Shown here: one piece after another, positions 29,700 through 39,155 of the stretch
Layout of the letters: each line of letters begins with the position of its first letter
Numbering within the stretch: position 1 is the first letter of the stretch
Source of the DNA: Sulfuritalea hydrogenivorans sk43H
GTDB lineage: Bacteria > Pseudomonadota > Gammaproteobacteria > Burkholderiales > Rhodocyclaceae
NCBI RefSeq assembly: GCF_000828635.1
Contig: NZ_AP012547.1
Coordinates: 3,472,001 to 3,536,000 of the forward strand
Reading direction: 5' to 3'
DNA length: 64,000 nt
Notes under the pieces: model-generated
What the model saw: the letters and a program-made list of their open reading frames with translations, nothing else
Told to the model about the DNA's origin: nothing
Databases searched by the model: none
Made by a program: the position numbers and the translations under genes

Positions 29700-30890
29700 C
29701 TATCGACGAATAATCTCGGCTGGCCTGCTTAATGCAATGGAATTTGCACATAGTGCACCAAAGAACACTTGCCCACAAAGGACAAAAATGGTCCCGTAGT
29801 GCAGGGATGAAAGGTAACCGGCGAGCAAAAATACCCTGTTCTCTCTCGGACAGAAGTAGTACAAAGCAGCAAGGAGCCCAAACACACCCAGCAAACCAAC
29901 TTTTTGAACTGCATCAAACAATACAAAATCCCCCCCAGTCTCGCTTGGTGTCATCCCCACTAAATCCACGCCAAACAATACATCTGAGAAACTACTCAAC
30001 CGCGAAGCTTGCTCACTCTTGAAGTTCCAAATGAACTCCAAGTATCTGAAATTGACTCTCGATCCAATCAACGCCTCGAGAAAATCCGATAAAAGATAGC
30101 AACACAGAAGGAATCCGAGTACCACAATCAGTCGCTTGAACGTCTTGGTGCTCTCAGTGGTGTATCCCCGCACAGCCTTCTCAAATTTCCATTTACGCAT
30201 TATCCGAGGAAAGCTAAGCCCTACCAACAAACCAAATGTCAAGTAGGCCGTTACCGAACCACACAATACAAACGCTAGAAATACACAACCCAATAGGTAC
30301 GTGCTACTACTTGTATCAATATTTTGACGCACGCTTCTATTTGTATAGAAAAGAAAAAACATTATCGCCAAAATTGAACCGCTTACGCTCGAGTTCACTG
30401 CCGGGCCATAGGCACGCACTACCCCTAGTCCGATACTAGCGCGCTCTCCGGGCTCGGCATTTACTATGTCAGGATGCTGGTGGGTTATTGGCTGGATATC
30501 GAATATCGAATAGGAGATGACTTCATAAAAAACAAGGCCGACAAATATCCAAACCTGCCCAGCACCTATCCTCAATTTTCTATCAAGCGAAAACGCAGCA
30601 ATCACAAAAACAATACCAAAATAAAATTGTAGGAGCTTTGTCAGTAGCTCGATTGAGGCCCCTCTAAGAAGAATGGAAAGAGTAACGAACCCAATCAACA
30701 AAAAACCAGCAATTGCTTCATTACATCGAACGCTCTTAGTTAGCCCTCTCGCGATACCAAGCACTATCAATGGATAGAATGCGATTTGGGCAGATATAAC
30801 TTGTGAAAACAATAATACGAATACTTGGATGTCACTTACATTGGGAAGGCGGATTCGGACTGACCTCCACATACTCATGATCGTCCACAT
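29700..30890 (-). CDS. O-antigen polymerase-like membrane protein (Wzy candidate)
   Basis: A 396-residue polytopic protein with about ten hydrophobic segments and large loops; there is no strong family motif, as usual for Wzy. It is clearly richer in A and T than its neighbours. Context (beside a WecA-like enzyme and glycosyltransferases, with a flippase elsewhere in the locus) supports repeat-unit polymerase. The 151-base AT-rich gap to the next gene appears empty. It was likely acquired or exchanged horizontally. Confidence 0.7.
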   Translation of the reverse strand: MWTIMSMWRSVRIRLPNVSDIQVFVLLFSQVISAQIAFYPLIVLGIARGLTKSVRCNEAIAGFLLIGFVTLSILLRGASIELLTKLLQFYFGIVFVIAAFSLDRKLRIGAGQVWIFVGLVFYEVISYSIFDIQPITHQHPDIVNAEPGERASIGLGVVRAYGPAVNSSVSGSILAIMFFLFYTNRSVRQNIDTSSSTYLLGCVFLAFVLCGSVTAYLTFGLLVGLSFPRIMRKWKFEKAVRGYTTESTKTFKRLIVVLGFLLCCYLLSDFLEALIGSRVNFRYLEFIWNFKSEQASRLSSFSDVLFGVDLVGMTPSETGGDFVLFDAVQKVGLLGVFGLLAALYYFCPRENRVFLLAGYLSSLHYGTIFVLCGQVFFGALCANSIALSRPAEIIRR

Positions 30891-31041
30891 GATGTGAAAT
30901 GAAATTGATTGCCATCACTTCTGGATTTCATATTGCACTCGATCAAATAGAAACGGTCTAGCCTTGTTAATCTGCAATTCTCGGATAAATTTCTGACTCT
31001 AGCCAGAGAGATTGTTGCGGCTCCAAAAAGTTTGCTACGTC

Positions 31042-32022
31042 CTATTTTGAAAACCTTCCGAGCGTCCTGTGTGCAAGATTCCAGGCAGATCGACCGAAAA
31101 AAGCCAAAAAATAAAGAATCAAGAATCGCCCACCTGCTCGAATGTGTGGTCGTAGCGCAGCACGCGCCAAGCCAGGCTGATCCCACGCCATTTCGGCTCT
31201 TGCCTGGTAATACCCCAGTTTCGCGCGGAAATGCATCAGCTCGGTTGGGTACTTTCGTTCCAGATCAGAACTCATGCTCAGCAGCTTTTGCAGAACAATG
31301 GCATTTTCCTGCGCGTATTTTTCGATCTTCCGCACGCTGCTCATTTCGCCATGTATGCGGTACTCGACCAATGGCTCGTCAATGTATCCCGCACGAACAT
31401 GGGAAAGCAGCCGCATAAAGAGATCGTATTCCTCGGAAACTTCCAACTCGGGATCGAAGAACAGATTCAGACTCGAAGCCCTGAGCATCACGGTCTGCAG
31501 ATTTACCGGGTATTGGCGCAGGAACCGTGAAAACACGTCCCCCTCCGGCTGTGCGCCAGCCAGCGCCTTCTGACGCACCCGGCCGTCGTTGACCAATTTG
31601 AAATAGTTGGAATAGCAAAATCCGGCATCGGGATTTTCGCGGAACCACCGTACCTGCAATTCGAGCTTGGCCGGCAACCATCGGTCGTCGCTATCCAGAA
31701 AGGCGATGAATTCTCCGTTCGCCTGCGCGATGGCCGAATTGCGCGCCGAACCGAGGGGAGTCGTTTGGCTGCTCAGATGGTATCGGATCCTGCCATCGGC
31801 ATAGGAATGAACTATTTCGGCAGTTCCGTCTTCACTGGCATTGTCCCAGAACACCAGTTCCCAATTGCCGTAGGTCTGCTGTAAGACACTGTCAATTGCC
31901 TCACGGAGATATCGCTCACCGTTATAGCAATTCATGATCACGCTGACCAAGGGCCGGTCGCCCGGGCCTTCGGCATTGCTCGACTGATCAGTCTTCAGAT
32001 GAGCTCCTTCAGTCTTGCGCAT
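31042..32022 (-). CDS. Glycosyltransferase family 2
   Basis: A 326-residue GT-A enzyme. SVIMNCYNGERYLREAIDSV opens the fold, followed by the nucleotide-metal region FIAFLDSDDRWLPAKLE. The C-terminal part is helical with a hydrophobic stretch (FLILYFLAFFG). The first about 25 residues are probably non-core and overlap the upstream DegT gene by 28 bases. Donor and acceptor are unknown. Confidence 0.9.
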   Translation of the reverse strand: MRKTEGAHLKTDQSSNAEGPGDRPLVSVIMNCYNGERYLREAIDSVLQQTYGNWELVFWDNASEDGTAEIVHSYADGRIRYHLSSQTTPLGSARNSAIAQANGEFIAFLDSDDRWLPAKLELQVRWFRENPDAGFCYSNYFKLVNDGRVRQKALAGAQPEGDVFSRFLRQYPVNLQTVMLRASSLNLFFDPELEVSEEYDLFMRLLSHVRAGYIDEPLVEYRIHGEMSSVRKIEKYAQENAIVLQKLLSMSSDLERKYPTELMHFRAKLGYYQARAEMAWDQPGLARAALRPHIRAGGRFLILYFLAFFGRSAWNLAHRTLGRFSK

Positions 32023-33128
32023 ATGTGCTCGACGCCGATTTTGTCCAGATCCGGATGCAGGGGCAGCGACAGCAACTCCGGAAAAACCGCATCAGTCAGC
32101 GGCAGCGGCGATGCTGCGGAATCGCGGTACAAGGACAACCAGTGGTTGGGCTGGTAGTGCATGCCGGTCTGTATGCCCTGCTCCAGCAATCTCGACTGCA
32201 ACATCTTGCGGTCGCGCAGGTCCTGGATGCGCACCACATAAATGTGCGGCACCACGATAGCATAATCTCGCGGCAGAGCTTGAATTCGCTCATGACCGTG
32301 CAGTAATTCGTCATAGCGGCGGGCGAGCTGCTGCCTGGCTTCGGCCATCTGCGGAAATCGCTTGAGTTGTTCGATGCCGATCGCCGCCATGATATTGCTC
32401 ATGTGATACCGCCAGCCTTGCGCAGTAACATCGAATTCCCAACTGCGCTGGCCGGTGTAGCGCTTTTCCGTGTCCTTTTCCACGCCCAGCAGGCGGGCAT
32501 CCTGAATCCGCCGCAGAACGTCCGCGTCGTCGGTGACGATGCAACCGCCTTCACCGCTGGTGATGTTCTTGATGCCATCGAAGCTGAAGCAGGCGATATC
32601 GCCGAAACCTCCGATCCGCTTGCCCTGGTGCGTCGTGCCGAAGGCATGGGCAGCATCTTCGATCACGCGCAAACTATGTTTCCGGGCGAAGGCATAAATT
32701 TCGTCCAGGGCGCCCACACCGCCGCTGTAGTGAACCGGCATGACCGCCTTCGTCCTTGGAGTCAGCCTCTTTTCCGCATCCCGCCAATCCAGGGTCAGCG
32801 TCCCGGCGTCCAGATCGCAAGCAACCGCTTTCGCGCCGGTCGCCGAAATGGCTTGAAAGCTGGCGACGTAGGTGAGCGACTGGACCAATACCTCATCGCC
32901 GGGCCCGATACCGCAAGCCTGCAGAGCAAGTTGCAGGGCGGCCGTCCCATTCACCACGCATACTGCAGGCCGCCCGAAGAATGCCGTCAGCGCCTGCTCG
33001 AACTGCTGTACTTCGGCGCCCATGCCCAGGAATTCCCGGTCCAGCACGCCCATCACCGCCAGTTTCTCGGCCTCGCCGACGCATGACTTCGACAGCCGTA
33101 TCAGGTTTCCGGGTTTCAAACCCGCCAT
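31995..33128 (-). CDS. DegT/DnrJ/EryC1/StrS-family PLP aminotransferase
   Basis: A 377-residue sugar aminotransferase from the ATG at 33128 (an alternative is 33149). The cofactor Asp is in VIEDAAHAFG, and the Schiff-base Lys187 in SFDGIKNITSGEGG. Because a Lys is present it is an aminotransferase, not the dehydratase RfbH, in which a His replaces it. It likely aminates the 4-keto sugar made by the neighbouring CDP-glucose 4,6-dehydratase. The start overlaps rfbF by 13 bases. Confidence 0.92.
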   Translation of the reverse strand: MAGLKPGNLIRLSKSCVGEAEKLAVMGVLDREFLGMGAEVQQFEQALTAFFGRPAVCVVNGTAALQLALQACGIGPGDEVLVQSLTYVASFQAISATGAKAVACDLDAGTLTLDWRDAEKRLTPRTKAVMPVHYSGGVGALDEIYAFARKHSLRVIEDAAHAFGTTHQGKRIGGFGDIACFSFDGIKNITSGEGGCIVTDDADVLRRIQDARLLGVEKDTEKRYTGQRSWEFDVTAQGWRYHMSNIMAAIGIEQLKRFPQMAEARQQLARRYDELLHGHERIQALPRDYAIVVPHIYVVRIQDLRDRKMLQSRLLEQGIQTGMHYQPNHWLSLYRDSAASPLPLTDAVFPELLSLPLHPDLDKIGVEHICARLKELI

Positions 33129-33880
33129 ACTGCGTCTCCTGATTGCCAAAGCTCTTCGAGCTCGTCCCTGTCGCGCTTCGTATCCATGCAGTGCCAGAAT
33201 CCGTCGTGCCGATACGCCATAAGTTCGCCCATTCGCGCGGCCTGTTCGAGCGGCTGCCTTTCCAGTATGGTCGTATCGTCCGTGATCAGGTCGAAGAATT
33301 CGGGCTGGATGACGAAGTACCCCCCGTTGATCCAGCCCTGGCCCATCTGCGGCTTCTCCTGAAAACTCGCCACCTTTTCGTTTTCGATCAGCAATTCGCC
33401 AAAGCGTGCGCCGGGATGTACCGCAGTCACCGTCACCATCTTGCCGTGGCTGCGGTGAAATTTCAGCAAGGCATTTATGTCGATATCGGCGACACCATCG
33501 CCATAGGTGAGCATGAAGGGTTCGTTGCCGATGAATGACTGCATCCGCTTTACGCGGCCTCCCGTCATGGACTCCAGCCCGGTATGCACCAGAGTCACCC
33601 GCCAGTCGGCATCATCGATCTGATGCGGCGACACCGCCCCTGTTGCCAGATCCACCGTGAAGTCCGCATTCAGCGAACGGTAATGAAGGAAATACTCCTT
33701 GATCAACTCCGCTTTGTAACCCAGCGCCACATAAAAATCCTTGTGCCCGAAATGGGCGTAGGTACGCATGATGTGCCACAGAATCGGCCGGCCACCTACG
33801 GTAACCATTGGTTTCGGAATCGCCTCCGTATACTCGGAAAGACGGGTACCAAAACCGCCGGCGAGAAGAATCGCTTTCAT
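33116..33880 (-). CDS. rfbF: Glucose-1-phosphate cytidylyltransferase
   Basis: A 254-residue nucleotidyltransferase forming CDP-glucose. It starts MKAILLAGGFGTRLSEYTEA with the catalytic Lys in IPKPMV. GDGVADIDINALLKFH holds the metal Asp. It has the length and motifs of RfbF/AscA. It overlaps the epimerase-like gene upstream and the aminotransferase downstream, so one translationally coupled operon is likely. Confidence 0.95.
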   Translation of the reverse strand: MKAILLAGGFGTRLSEYTEAIPKPMVTVGGRPILWHIMRTYAHFGHKDFYVALGYKAELIKEYFLHYRSLNADFTVDLATGAVSPHQIDDADWRVTLVHTGLESMTGGRVKRMQSFIGNEPFMLTYGDGVADIDINALLKFHRSHGKMVTVTAVHPGARFGELLIENEKVASFQEKPQMGQGWINGGYFVIQPEFFDLITDDTTILERQPLEQAARMGELMAYRHDGFWHCMDTKRDRDELEELWQSGDAVWRV

Positions 33881-34302
33881 GCCTTGCTCTCCCACTGAAT
33901 CGGAAATTCACTCTCTGGCTTGCGTTCGACCTCGCCCGGGTCGTGCGGAATATCTGCCAGATTGAGGACCAGGCTGTAGGGTGCAGCCAAGCCGCTGAAG
34001 CCGAACCAGATGCCCGGCGGCAGCGTCAGTCGGGCATACCGATCCGGCCCCAACAATTCCTCGCGCATCGCGCCGTCGTCGTCAATAAGCACGAACCGGA
34101 CTTTACCCACCGGCACAACCAGATTCAATGTCATGCGCAGATGGCGTTTCCAGGCCTTCACTGCGCCTCGCTCGATGCTGGAAAAATATGCCTCCCCGAA
34201 TCCGGCGAATCCCGGATCGCCGCATTTCATTGCATGCATTACATCGCCGCCGTCGACGGAAACCCGTTTCAGGGGCGTTACTACAACGTGTGCCACGCTC
34301 AT
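33877..34302 (-). CDS. dTDP-4-dehydrorhamnose 3,5-epimerase-like cupin protein
   Basis: A 141-residue cupin from the ATG at 34302. Segments AYFSSIERGAVKAWKRHLRM, LIDDDGAMREELLG and LTLPPGIWFGFSGL fit short RmlC/FdtA-like sugar epimerases or isomerases. It probably acts on the CDP-4-keto-6-deoxyglucose from RfbG. Overlap of four bases with rfbG and four with rfbF supports a dedicated CDP-sugar pathway. Confidence 0.85.
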   Translation of the reverse strand: MSVAHVVVTPLKRVSVDGGDVMHAMKCGDPGFAGFGEAYFSSIERGAVKAWKRHLRMTLNLVVPVGKVRFVLIDDDGAMREELLGPDRYARLTLPPGIWFGFSGLAAPYSLVLNLADIPHDPGEVERKPESEFPIQWESKA

Positions 34303-35396
34303 CGCGCCCACGCCAACCCTTGTGCCCGCGCAGCATCTACGTAGGCCTCGATTTGCGCGGATGAAAAGTCGGCAATCGACTGCGCGGGTTGCTCGTAATA
34401 GCGGCGATACCACAAGGCGGTCTCGCGCACCGTCACATCGAAGTCCCACACTGCCCTCCAGTGCAGATGATGCAGGGCCTTGTCGCAGTTCAGTTTCAGG
34501 AGTCCGGATTCGTACGGCCCACCGTATTGAGCCGAAACATCTTCATAGCGAACCTGGTCCCAATGGTTCGACATTGCCAGAACCAATTCGCCGACCGAGT
34601 GATCCTGCTGCGCCGGCGGACCGAAATTGAAGGCTTGCCCATGCAATGAAGCGCCTTCCTGCAACGCCATGGCCAGATTCAGATAACCGCTGAGCGGCTC
34701 CAGGACATGCTGCCATGGTCGCGTCGCCAGCGGATTGCGCAGTGGCACGGTTTCGCCCCTCGACCAGGCGCGCATGCAGTCCGGCACTATGCGATCCTCC
34801 GCCCAATCGCCACCGCCGATCACATTCCCGGCACGGCCGACACCAATGCGCACCACGCCATCCGCGGAAAAGAAAGACCTCACATAGGAACGTATCGCCA
34901 ACTCCGCCGCGCCCTTCGAAGCGCTGTAGGGATCGGGTCCGCCCAAAGCATCCGTCTCGCGGTAACCCCACACCCATTCGACATTGTCATAGCACTTGTC
35001 GCTGGTAATCAGCACGGCAACACATGGATTCTCAAGACCGCGCATGGCCTCCAGCAGGTTGATCGTGCCCAGGGCATTCGTCTGCCAAGTATCCACCGGA
35101 TCGGCATACGAGCGCCGCACCAGCGCCTGAGCCGCCAGATGAAACACGAATTCGGGCTGAATTTTCTCGACCAGAGTCTTCAGCGCCGCACCATCGCGAA
35201 TATCCAGTCGATAGTCATGCACCTTTCCCGCAAGGCCTGCCGCCATAAAATGTGATGGCTCTGACGGTACTCCGAAGGAGACCCCTGAAACCTGCGCCCC
35301 CAACCGTGTCAGCCACAGGCTCAGCCAGGAGCCCTTGAAGCCGGTGTGGCCGGTGACCAGCACCCGTGCATCTTTAAAAAAACTCAATCCATTCAT
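34299..35396 (-). CDS. rfbG: CDP-glucose 4,6-dehydratase
   Basis: A 365-residue extended SDR (from the ATG at 35396; 35414 is an alternative). The motif VTGHTGFKGSWLSLWL is at the N-terminus, and the SDR Tyr/Lys pair lies in PYSASKGAAE. HHLHWRAVWDFDVTVRETALWY is near the C-terminus. It yields CDP-4-keto-6-deoxyglucose, the precursor of CDP-linked deoxyhexoses. It pairs with rfbF. Confidence 0.95.
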   Translation of the reverse strand: MNGLSFFKDARVLVTGHTGFKGSWLSLWLTRLGAQVSGVSFGVPSEPSHFMAAGLAGKVHDYRLDIRDGAALKTLVEKIQPEFVFHLAAQALVRRSYADPVDTWQTNALGTINLLEAMRGLENPCVAVLITSDKCYDNVEWVWGYRETDALGGPDPYSASKGAAELAIRSYVRSFFSADGVVRIGVGRAGNVIGGGDWAEDRIVPDCMRAWSRGETVPLRNPLATRPWQHVLEPLSGYLNLAMALQEGASLHGQAFNFGPPAQQDHSVGELVLAMSNHWDQVRYEDVSAQYGGPYESGLLKLNCDKALHHLHWRAVWDFDVTVRETALWYRRYYEQPAQSIADFSSAQIEAYVDAARAQGLAWAR

Positions 35397-35417
35397 CTTG
35401 AGATACTTCGCCAAATT

Positions 35418-37028
35418 TTAGGGTTTTAGCACCAATCGAGAAAAACTGCCGCCAAGGAAACGTCCTATCGTCTTTACCGTAGCCATGGGATCCCTGGCAA
35501 ATCTATCCGCCAACTGCCCTAGCGTATCCACAGGAGACGTCAGGAACAGCCACCACCTCGTCTTGAGACGTTCCTTCGCAACCAGATTCATCAGCTGCTC
35601 AGGTGACCAAAGAGGCGTTTGAAGCTGGGATTTCTGGATGATCAAATTGTCCCAATCGAAACCGGGCACAAGATAGCCTTTCTCCTTGGCTATATCGAGC
35701 ACTTCAGACCCAGGATAGGCTGTCAGCAACGATGCGTGCGGGAACACCTTGATCTTTCGACAAAAGACAAAACTATCCCGGATCTGATCGAGGGTTTCCA
35801 CTGCATCCCGCGCAATGTTGCCCACAACGAGGAAGGTTCCGACTTCCATTCCGTGACGTCGAATCGCATTCACCACGTCCGGCACTTTAGCCACCTTGAC
35901 CGGCTTGTTGATGATGTTGTCGAGAACCCATTGATTTCCCGACTCGATCGCAATGTTGACGCGGTAGCATCCGGACGCCTTCATTTTCCCCAGAATCTCA
36001 TCATCCAGCAGCCATGGCGACACCCCGTTCGGAGTATCCCAATGAAGCTTGTACCGCGCCCCTATCGCGTCAAACAGTTCTCCGCTGCGGCGCTGCTTGG
36101 CAATGATCTGATCGTCTTCGAAGAATAGCTCGTCGACGCCGTACTTGTTGACGAGTTCGTCGATCTCGCCCAGCACATTCTCAATGGAACGCATCCTCGG
36201 GCGACGAGTGAACACCTTGAAGGCGGTACAGAAGTTGCATCTGTATTGACAACCGCGCGAGGTGATCATCGACGCAGCACGTTTGCCCTTGCTGGCTCCG
36301 CCATGCCTGACGCCGGCCGTGAAATACTTTTCCATGGGCAGCAAATGTCGGGCCGGATACGGCAGGTCGTCCAGGTCGCTCATTTGCGTGGTCTTGTCGA
36401 TGACAACCATTTCACCCGATTGATCCCGGTAGGCCAAGCCATCCAAGGTGCGCAAATCGCCATCGGCCTCGATGCAGCGAAGCAGGGGAACAATCAGGTT
36501 GTCCCCTTCCGCCAGCACCGCCACGTCAACGCTGGGATCGGCCATGACCATTTCCGGTGCAGAAGTCGGGTGCGCCCCTCCAAAAATGACGACGATTTCC
36601 GGATCGACCTCCTTCACCACTTGCGCTACACGATGCGCATTTTTTCGCTGGGAGGTAAACATGCTGGTAACGCCCACAGCGTCGGGATTTTCCCTGCGCA
36701 CCACGTCCTGAATCTGCTCGAACGTCAGCCCAACGAGAATTTTCTCTTCATTGATTCTGGATTCCTGGTCCCATCCTTCGATAAACGCATCGAGAATGCT
36801 GACGCCATATCCCTCTCGTTCCAGCATTGCCGCTATATAGCCCAAACCCAAGGGCGCATTCGGGTTCATGTCGCCCCGAAGATTGTTGGAAAATGCCGGT
36901 GGCTGGATCAGGAGTATTTTCTGAATCCGGGGGCGATGCCTGATCGATGCGGCGGGAGACAGCACTTTTTTCGGAGCACTGTTGCACGATGAATCCCCGC
37001 CTGCGATCTGAATGACTTTATTGCCCAT
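35418..37028 (-). CDS. B12-binding-domain radical SAM protein
   Basis: A 536-residue class B/E-type radical SAM enzyme. The N-terminal Rossmann-like cobalamin-binding domain spans about 40-180, without a clear DxHxxG His. The radical SAM cluster is CQYRCNFC near residue 262, followed by LFFEDDQI and VNIAIESGNQ. The C-terminal about 100 residues are helical. Reaction unknown: methylation or carbon-skeleton chemistry on a nucleotide sugar or lipid. It lies between the CDP-sugar genes and a 207-base gap, with an AAGGAAA ribosome site. Confidence 0.88.
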   Translation of the reverse strand: MGNKVIQIAGGDSSCNSAPKKVLSPAASIRHRPRIQKILLIQPPAFSNNLRGDMNPNAPLGLGYIAAMLEREGYGVSILDAFIEGWDQESRINEEKILVGLTFEQIQDVVRRENPDAVGVTSMFTSQRKNAHRVAQVVKEVDPEIVVIFGGAHPTSAPEMVMADPSVDVAVLAEGDNLIVPLLRCIEADGDLRTLDGLAYRDQSGEMVVIDKTTQMSDLDDLPYPARHLLPMEKYFTAGVRHGGASKGKRAASMITSRGCQYRCNFCTAFKVFTRRPRMRSIENVLGEIDELVNKYGVDELFFEDDQIIAKQRRSGELFDAIGARYKLHWDTPNGVSPWLLDDEILGKMKASGCYRVNIAIESGNQWVLDNIINKPVKVAKVPDVVNAIRRHGMEVGTFLVVGNIARDAVETLDQIRDSFVFCRKIKVFPHASLLTAYPGSEVLDIAKEKGYLVPGFDWDNLIIQKSQLQTPLWSPEQLMNLVAKERLKTRWWLFLTSPVDTLGQLADRFARDPMATVKTIGRFLGGSFSRLVLKP

Positions 37029-37198
37029 AATATTTTCCTTTATCCCGAGAACTACCAGACAGCCTCAGAAATCCAGTCTAAGAATGATGCACCACTACGA
37101 AAGGGCATTGAGGAAAAGGTGCGCATATTTCACCACTTGCCTTCGTGAAATGCCAACCTCCGCTCCTGCCTCGCCATCCGGCTGTGGATGGTATTTCG

Positions 37199-37217
37199 GG
37201 CAAGCATAGAGCTTGCC
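37199..37217 (-). terminator. Hairpin downstream of the 639-residue glycan gene
   Basis: GGCAAGC and GCTTGCC arms enclose a five-base loop, 19 bases after the stop of the gene at 37236-39155. No clear U-tract follows, so termination is uncertain. It is the only structured element in the 207-base gap 37029-37235. Confidence 0.35.
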
Positions 37218-37235
37218 TCTCACCAATTCAACCAC

Positions 37236-39155
37236 TCAATGCGTATGGAATTGCTCGGACAATAATTGCCGCCAACGCGGAAGTTCAGGGTCAAGAACAA
37301 AGAAGTTCTTACGGTCTCCCGGCGCGCGCGGGTGGGATGCAGCGGAAATCAGCGCGCTGGCCAGCTCATTTTCAGTACTAGCAAATATGACCGTTTCACA
37401 CCCGCGTAGCGGACTCAAATTGAGGGAATTCGGATCAAGCAGGGAAACCACGGGTACGCCAGCACAATAAACATCGACTGCCGCCGATGTGACGCAACTT
37501 GTATAGGCGACATCACACTTGGCCAACAGTTTGGAAACCGGCTCCATTGTTACCGACATTCTGAGGCCGGGATAGTCAGCTGGCTGAACCGGGCAGTTGG
37601 GATGGGGCTTGACGTTCACAACCATATCGGACGGCAGATACTGCGCCGCCTTCTCCAGCAGACGCATCTGCTTCCTCGTATTGCGTGGCAGATACTCTCC
37701 AAGGACCAGCACCCGCAGTGGACTTTCCGATGGCCGAAAACCAAGAGGTGCTTTCGCTCTGGCTTCGGCCAGATGGAGAAAGCGCAAGGCTTCGACCTCC
37801 ACCAAATCACCTTCCGGATAGTCACCGGTTAGATAGGTATCACGCGCGATCGCGCCATTGAGCGCAACTTGGTCCGGCAGTGGTAGTTGGTTATCACCGG
37901 TACGCGTGTAACAGGATCGGTCGAAAAAATAGCGAAGATCCCAGTACCTGATCGTCGAATGTGGTGACCCGATCAATCGACCATGCCCCAGCGCCTTCCA
38001 CGCATGTACGAGTGCAAACTCCCACCCCTGATTCTCCTGTAGATACACTCCTATGCGTTGCTTCGGCAAGGACCTCATTGCCGATTCGAGCAGATTGAGA
38101 AAGAGGACATTACTCATGGAAGTTTGACCAGACATCGACCATCTCCACTCCTTCCGGAACATCGGTGAGAGATCAAGCCGGCCAGCTCTTGGCATGTTGC
38201 GAGACAACCGCACACGCCATCCAGTCCAGCTTAGCCAAAGCCAATCGCGCAGCGTCGCGAGAATAACGCCAATATCTAAAAATGCATCGAGGGTGACATG
38301 GGTCTGGCCGCTATGACATGCTTTGTTGAGTCGACCAATGACATCGGCCGCCTTCGCAGCGGTCGGCAGTAGCGCATCCTTTACATACAGATGAAGCCAA
38401 TTGGTTTTGCAACCCTCACGTTGTAGAGTATCCGGTAGTTGCGCCCAGTAACGGCTCTCAAACCGACCTTCTTCCACCGCATCGGGAACCATATTATCGA
38501 GATAGGAAACGAAGGCCATCGTGCCCTGAGTTTCTCGCCATTCCCGTAGACCTATACCCCGTAGCGGCCATCGGTCAACCAAATGGCGCGCCAACCATAT
38601 CAATGCCTGCACCGGCTGCGGCATCGAACAGTACAATCGCTTCAACCAAGATCTGGACTCGGCTGCCCGAACCATATGCCGCCACTCGAAAGACGCCCCA
38701 ATCGTGGCGCACCACAGCCGCACCGAATCAGCAAGACTCCTGTTGGAACTGGCCAACACAACACGGCCAAACGAATGATCGCTTGCCCACTTCTCCAGAG
38801 CCATCAAACGAATCGCATTATCAATCTGCGGTGACTTGCTGTAATTGCATTTTTCCGCAAACAGGGTCATCCACCAATAGCTGAACCCGGGCCGGAGTTC
38901 AAGATGATCGACCAGGCGTCGGCCTTGAATGTGCGTCTCGCCGAGTTCGTAGACCCACGCTAGATATCTCTGGCGAAGATCATCCGCGTTTTCCTCTACC
39001 AACTGCGGGATTGAAACAACCTCCGGTGAAGCTATAGTTGCAAAGTCGCGCCAAAGCACCGCCGTCCAACTGCCTGCTGGCGGAGAACCTTCCGCATCCC
39101 AGACAAACAGTGTCTCTAATCTGTTTCCGCTCTTCTTCAAACTACGTTCGGGCAT
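37236..39155 (-). CDS. Surface carbohydrate biosynthesis protein, Leptospira-type (large GT-B-like)
   Basis: A 639-residue cytoplasmic protein. The start TLFVWDAEG is followed by a helical N-terminal half. The C-terminal half has a GT-B-like segment: HAWKALGHGRLIGSPHSTIR (near 395), VLGEYLPRNTRKQMRLL, VNVKPHPNCPVQPADYPGLR, and CVTSAAVDVYCAGVPVVSLLD. This resembles large unassigned surface-carbohydrate proteins first named in Leptospira and is likely a transferase. It overlaps the KdsB-like gene by 14 bases. Confidence 0.75.
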   Translation of the reverse strand: MPERSLKKSGNRLETLFVWDAEGSPPAGSWTAVLWRDFATIASPEVVSIPQLVEENADDLRQRYLAWVYELGETHIQGRRLVDHLELRPGFSYWWMTLFAEKCNYSKSPQIDNAIRLMALEKWASDHSFGRVVLASSNRSLADSVRLWCATIGASFEWRHMVRAAESRSWLKRLYCSMPQPVQALIWLARHLVDRWPLRGIGLREWRETQGTMAFVSYLDNMVPDAVEEGRFESRYWAQLPDTLQREGCKTNWLHLYVKDALLPTAAKAADVIGRLNKACHSGQTHVTLDAFLDIGVILATLRDWLWLSWTGWRVRLSRNMPRAGRLDLSPMFRKEWRWSMSGQTSMSNVLFLNLLESAMRSLPKQRIGVYLQENQGWEFALVHAWKALGHGRLIGSPHSTIRYWDLRYFFDRSCYTRTGDNQLPLPDQVALNGAIARDTYLTGDYPEGDLVEVEALRFLHLAEARAKAPLGFRPSESPLRVLVLGEYLPRNTRKQMRLLEKAAQYLPSDMVVNVKPHPNCPVQPADYPGLRMSVTMEPVSKLLAKCDVAYTSCVTSAAVDVYCAGVPVVSLLDPNSLNLSPLRGCETVIFASTENELASALISAASHPRAPGDRKNFFVLDPELPRWRQLLSEQFHTH

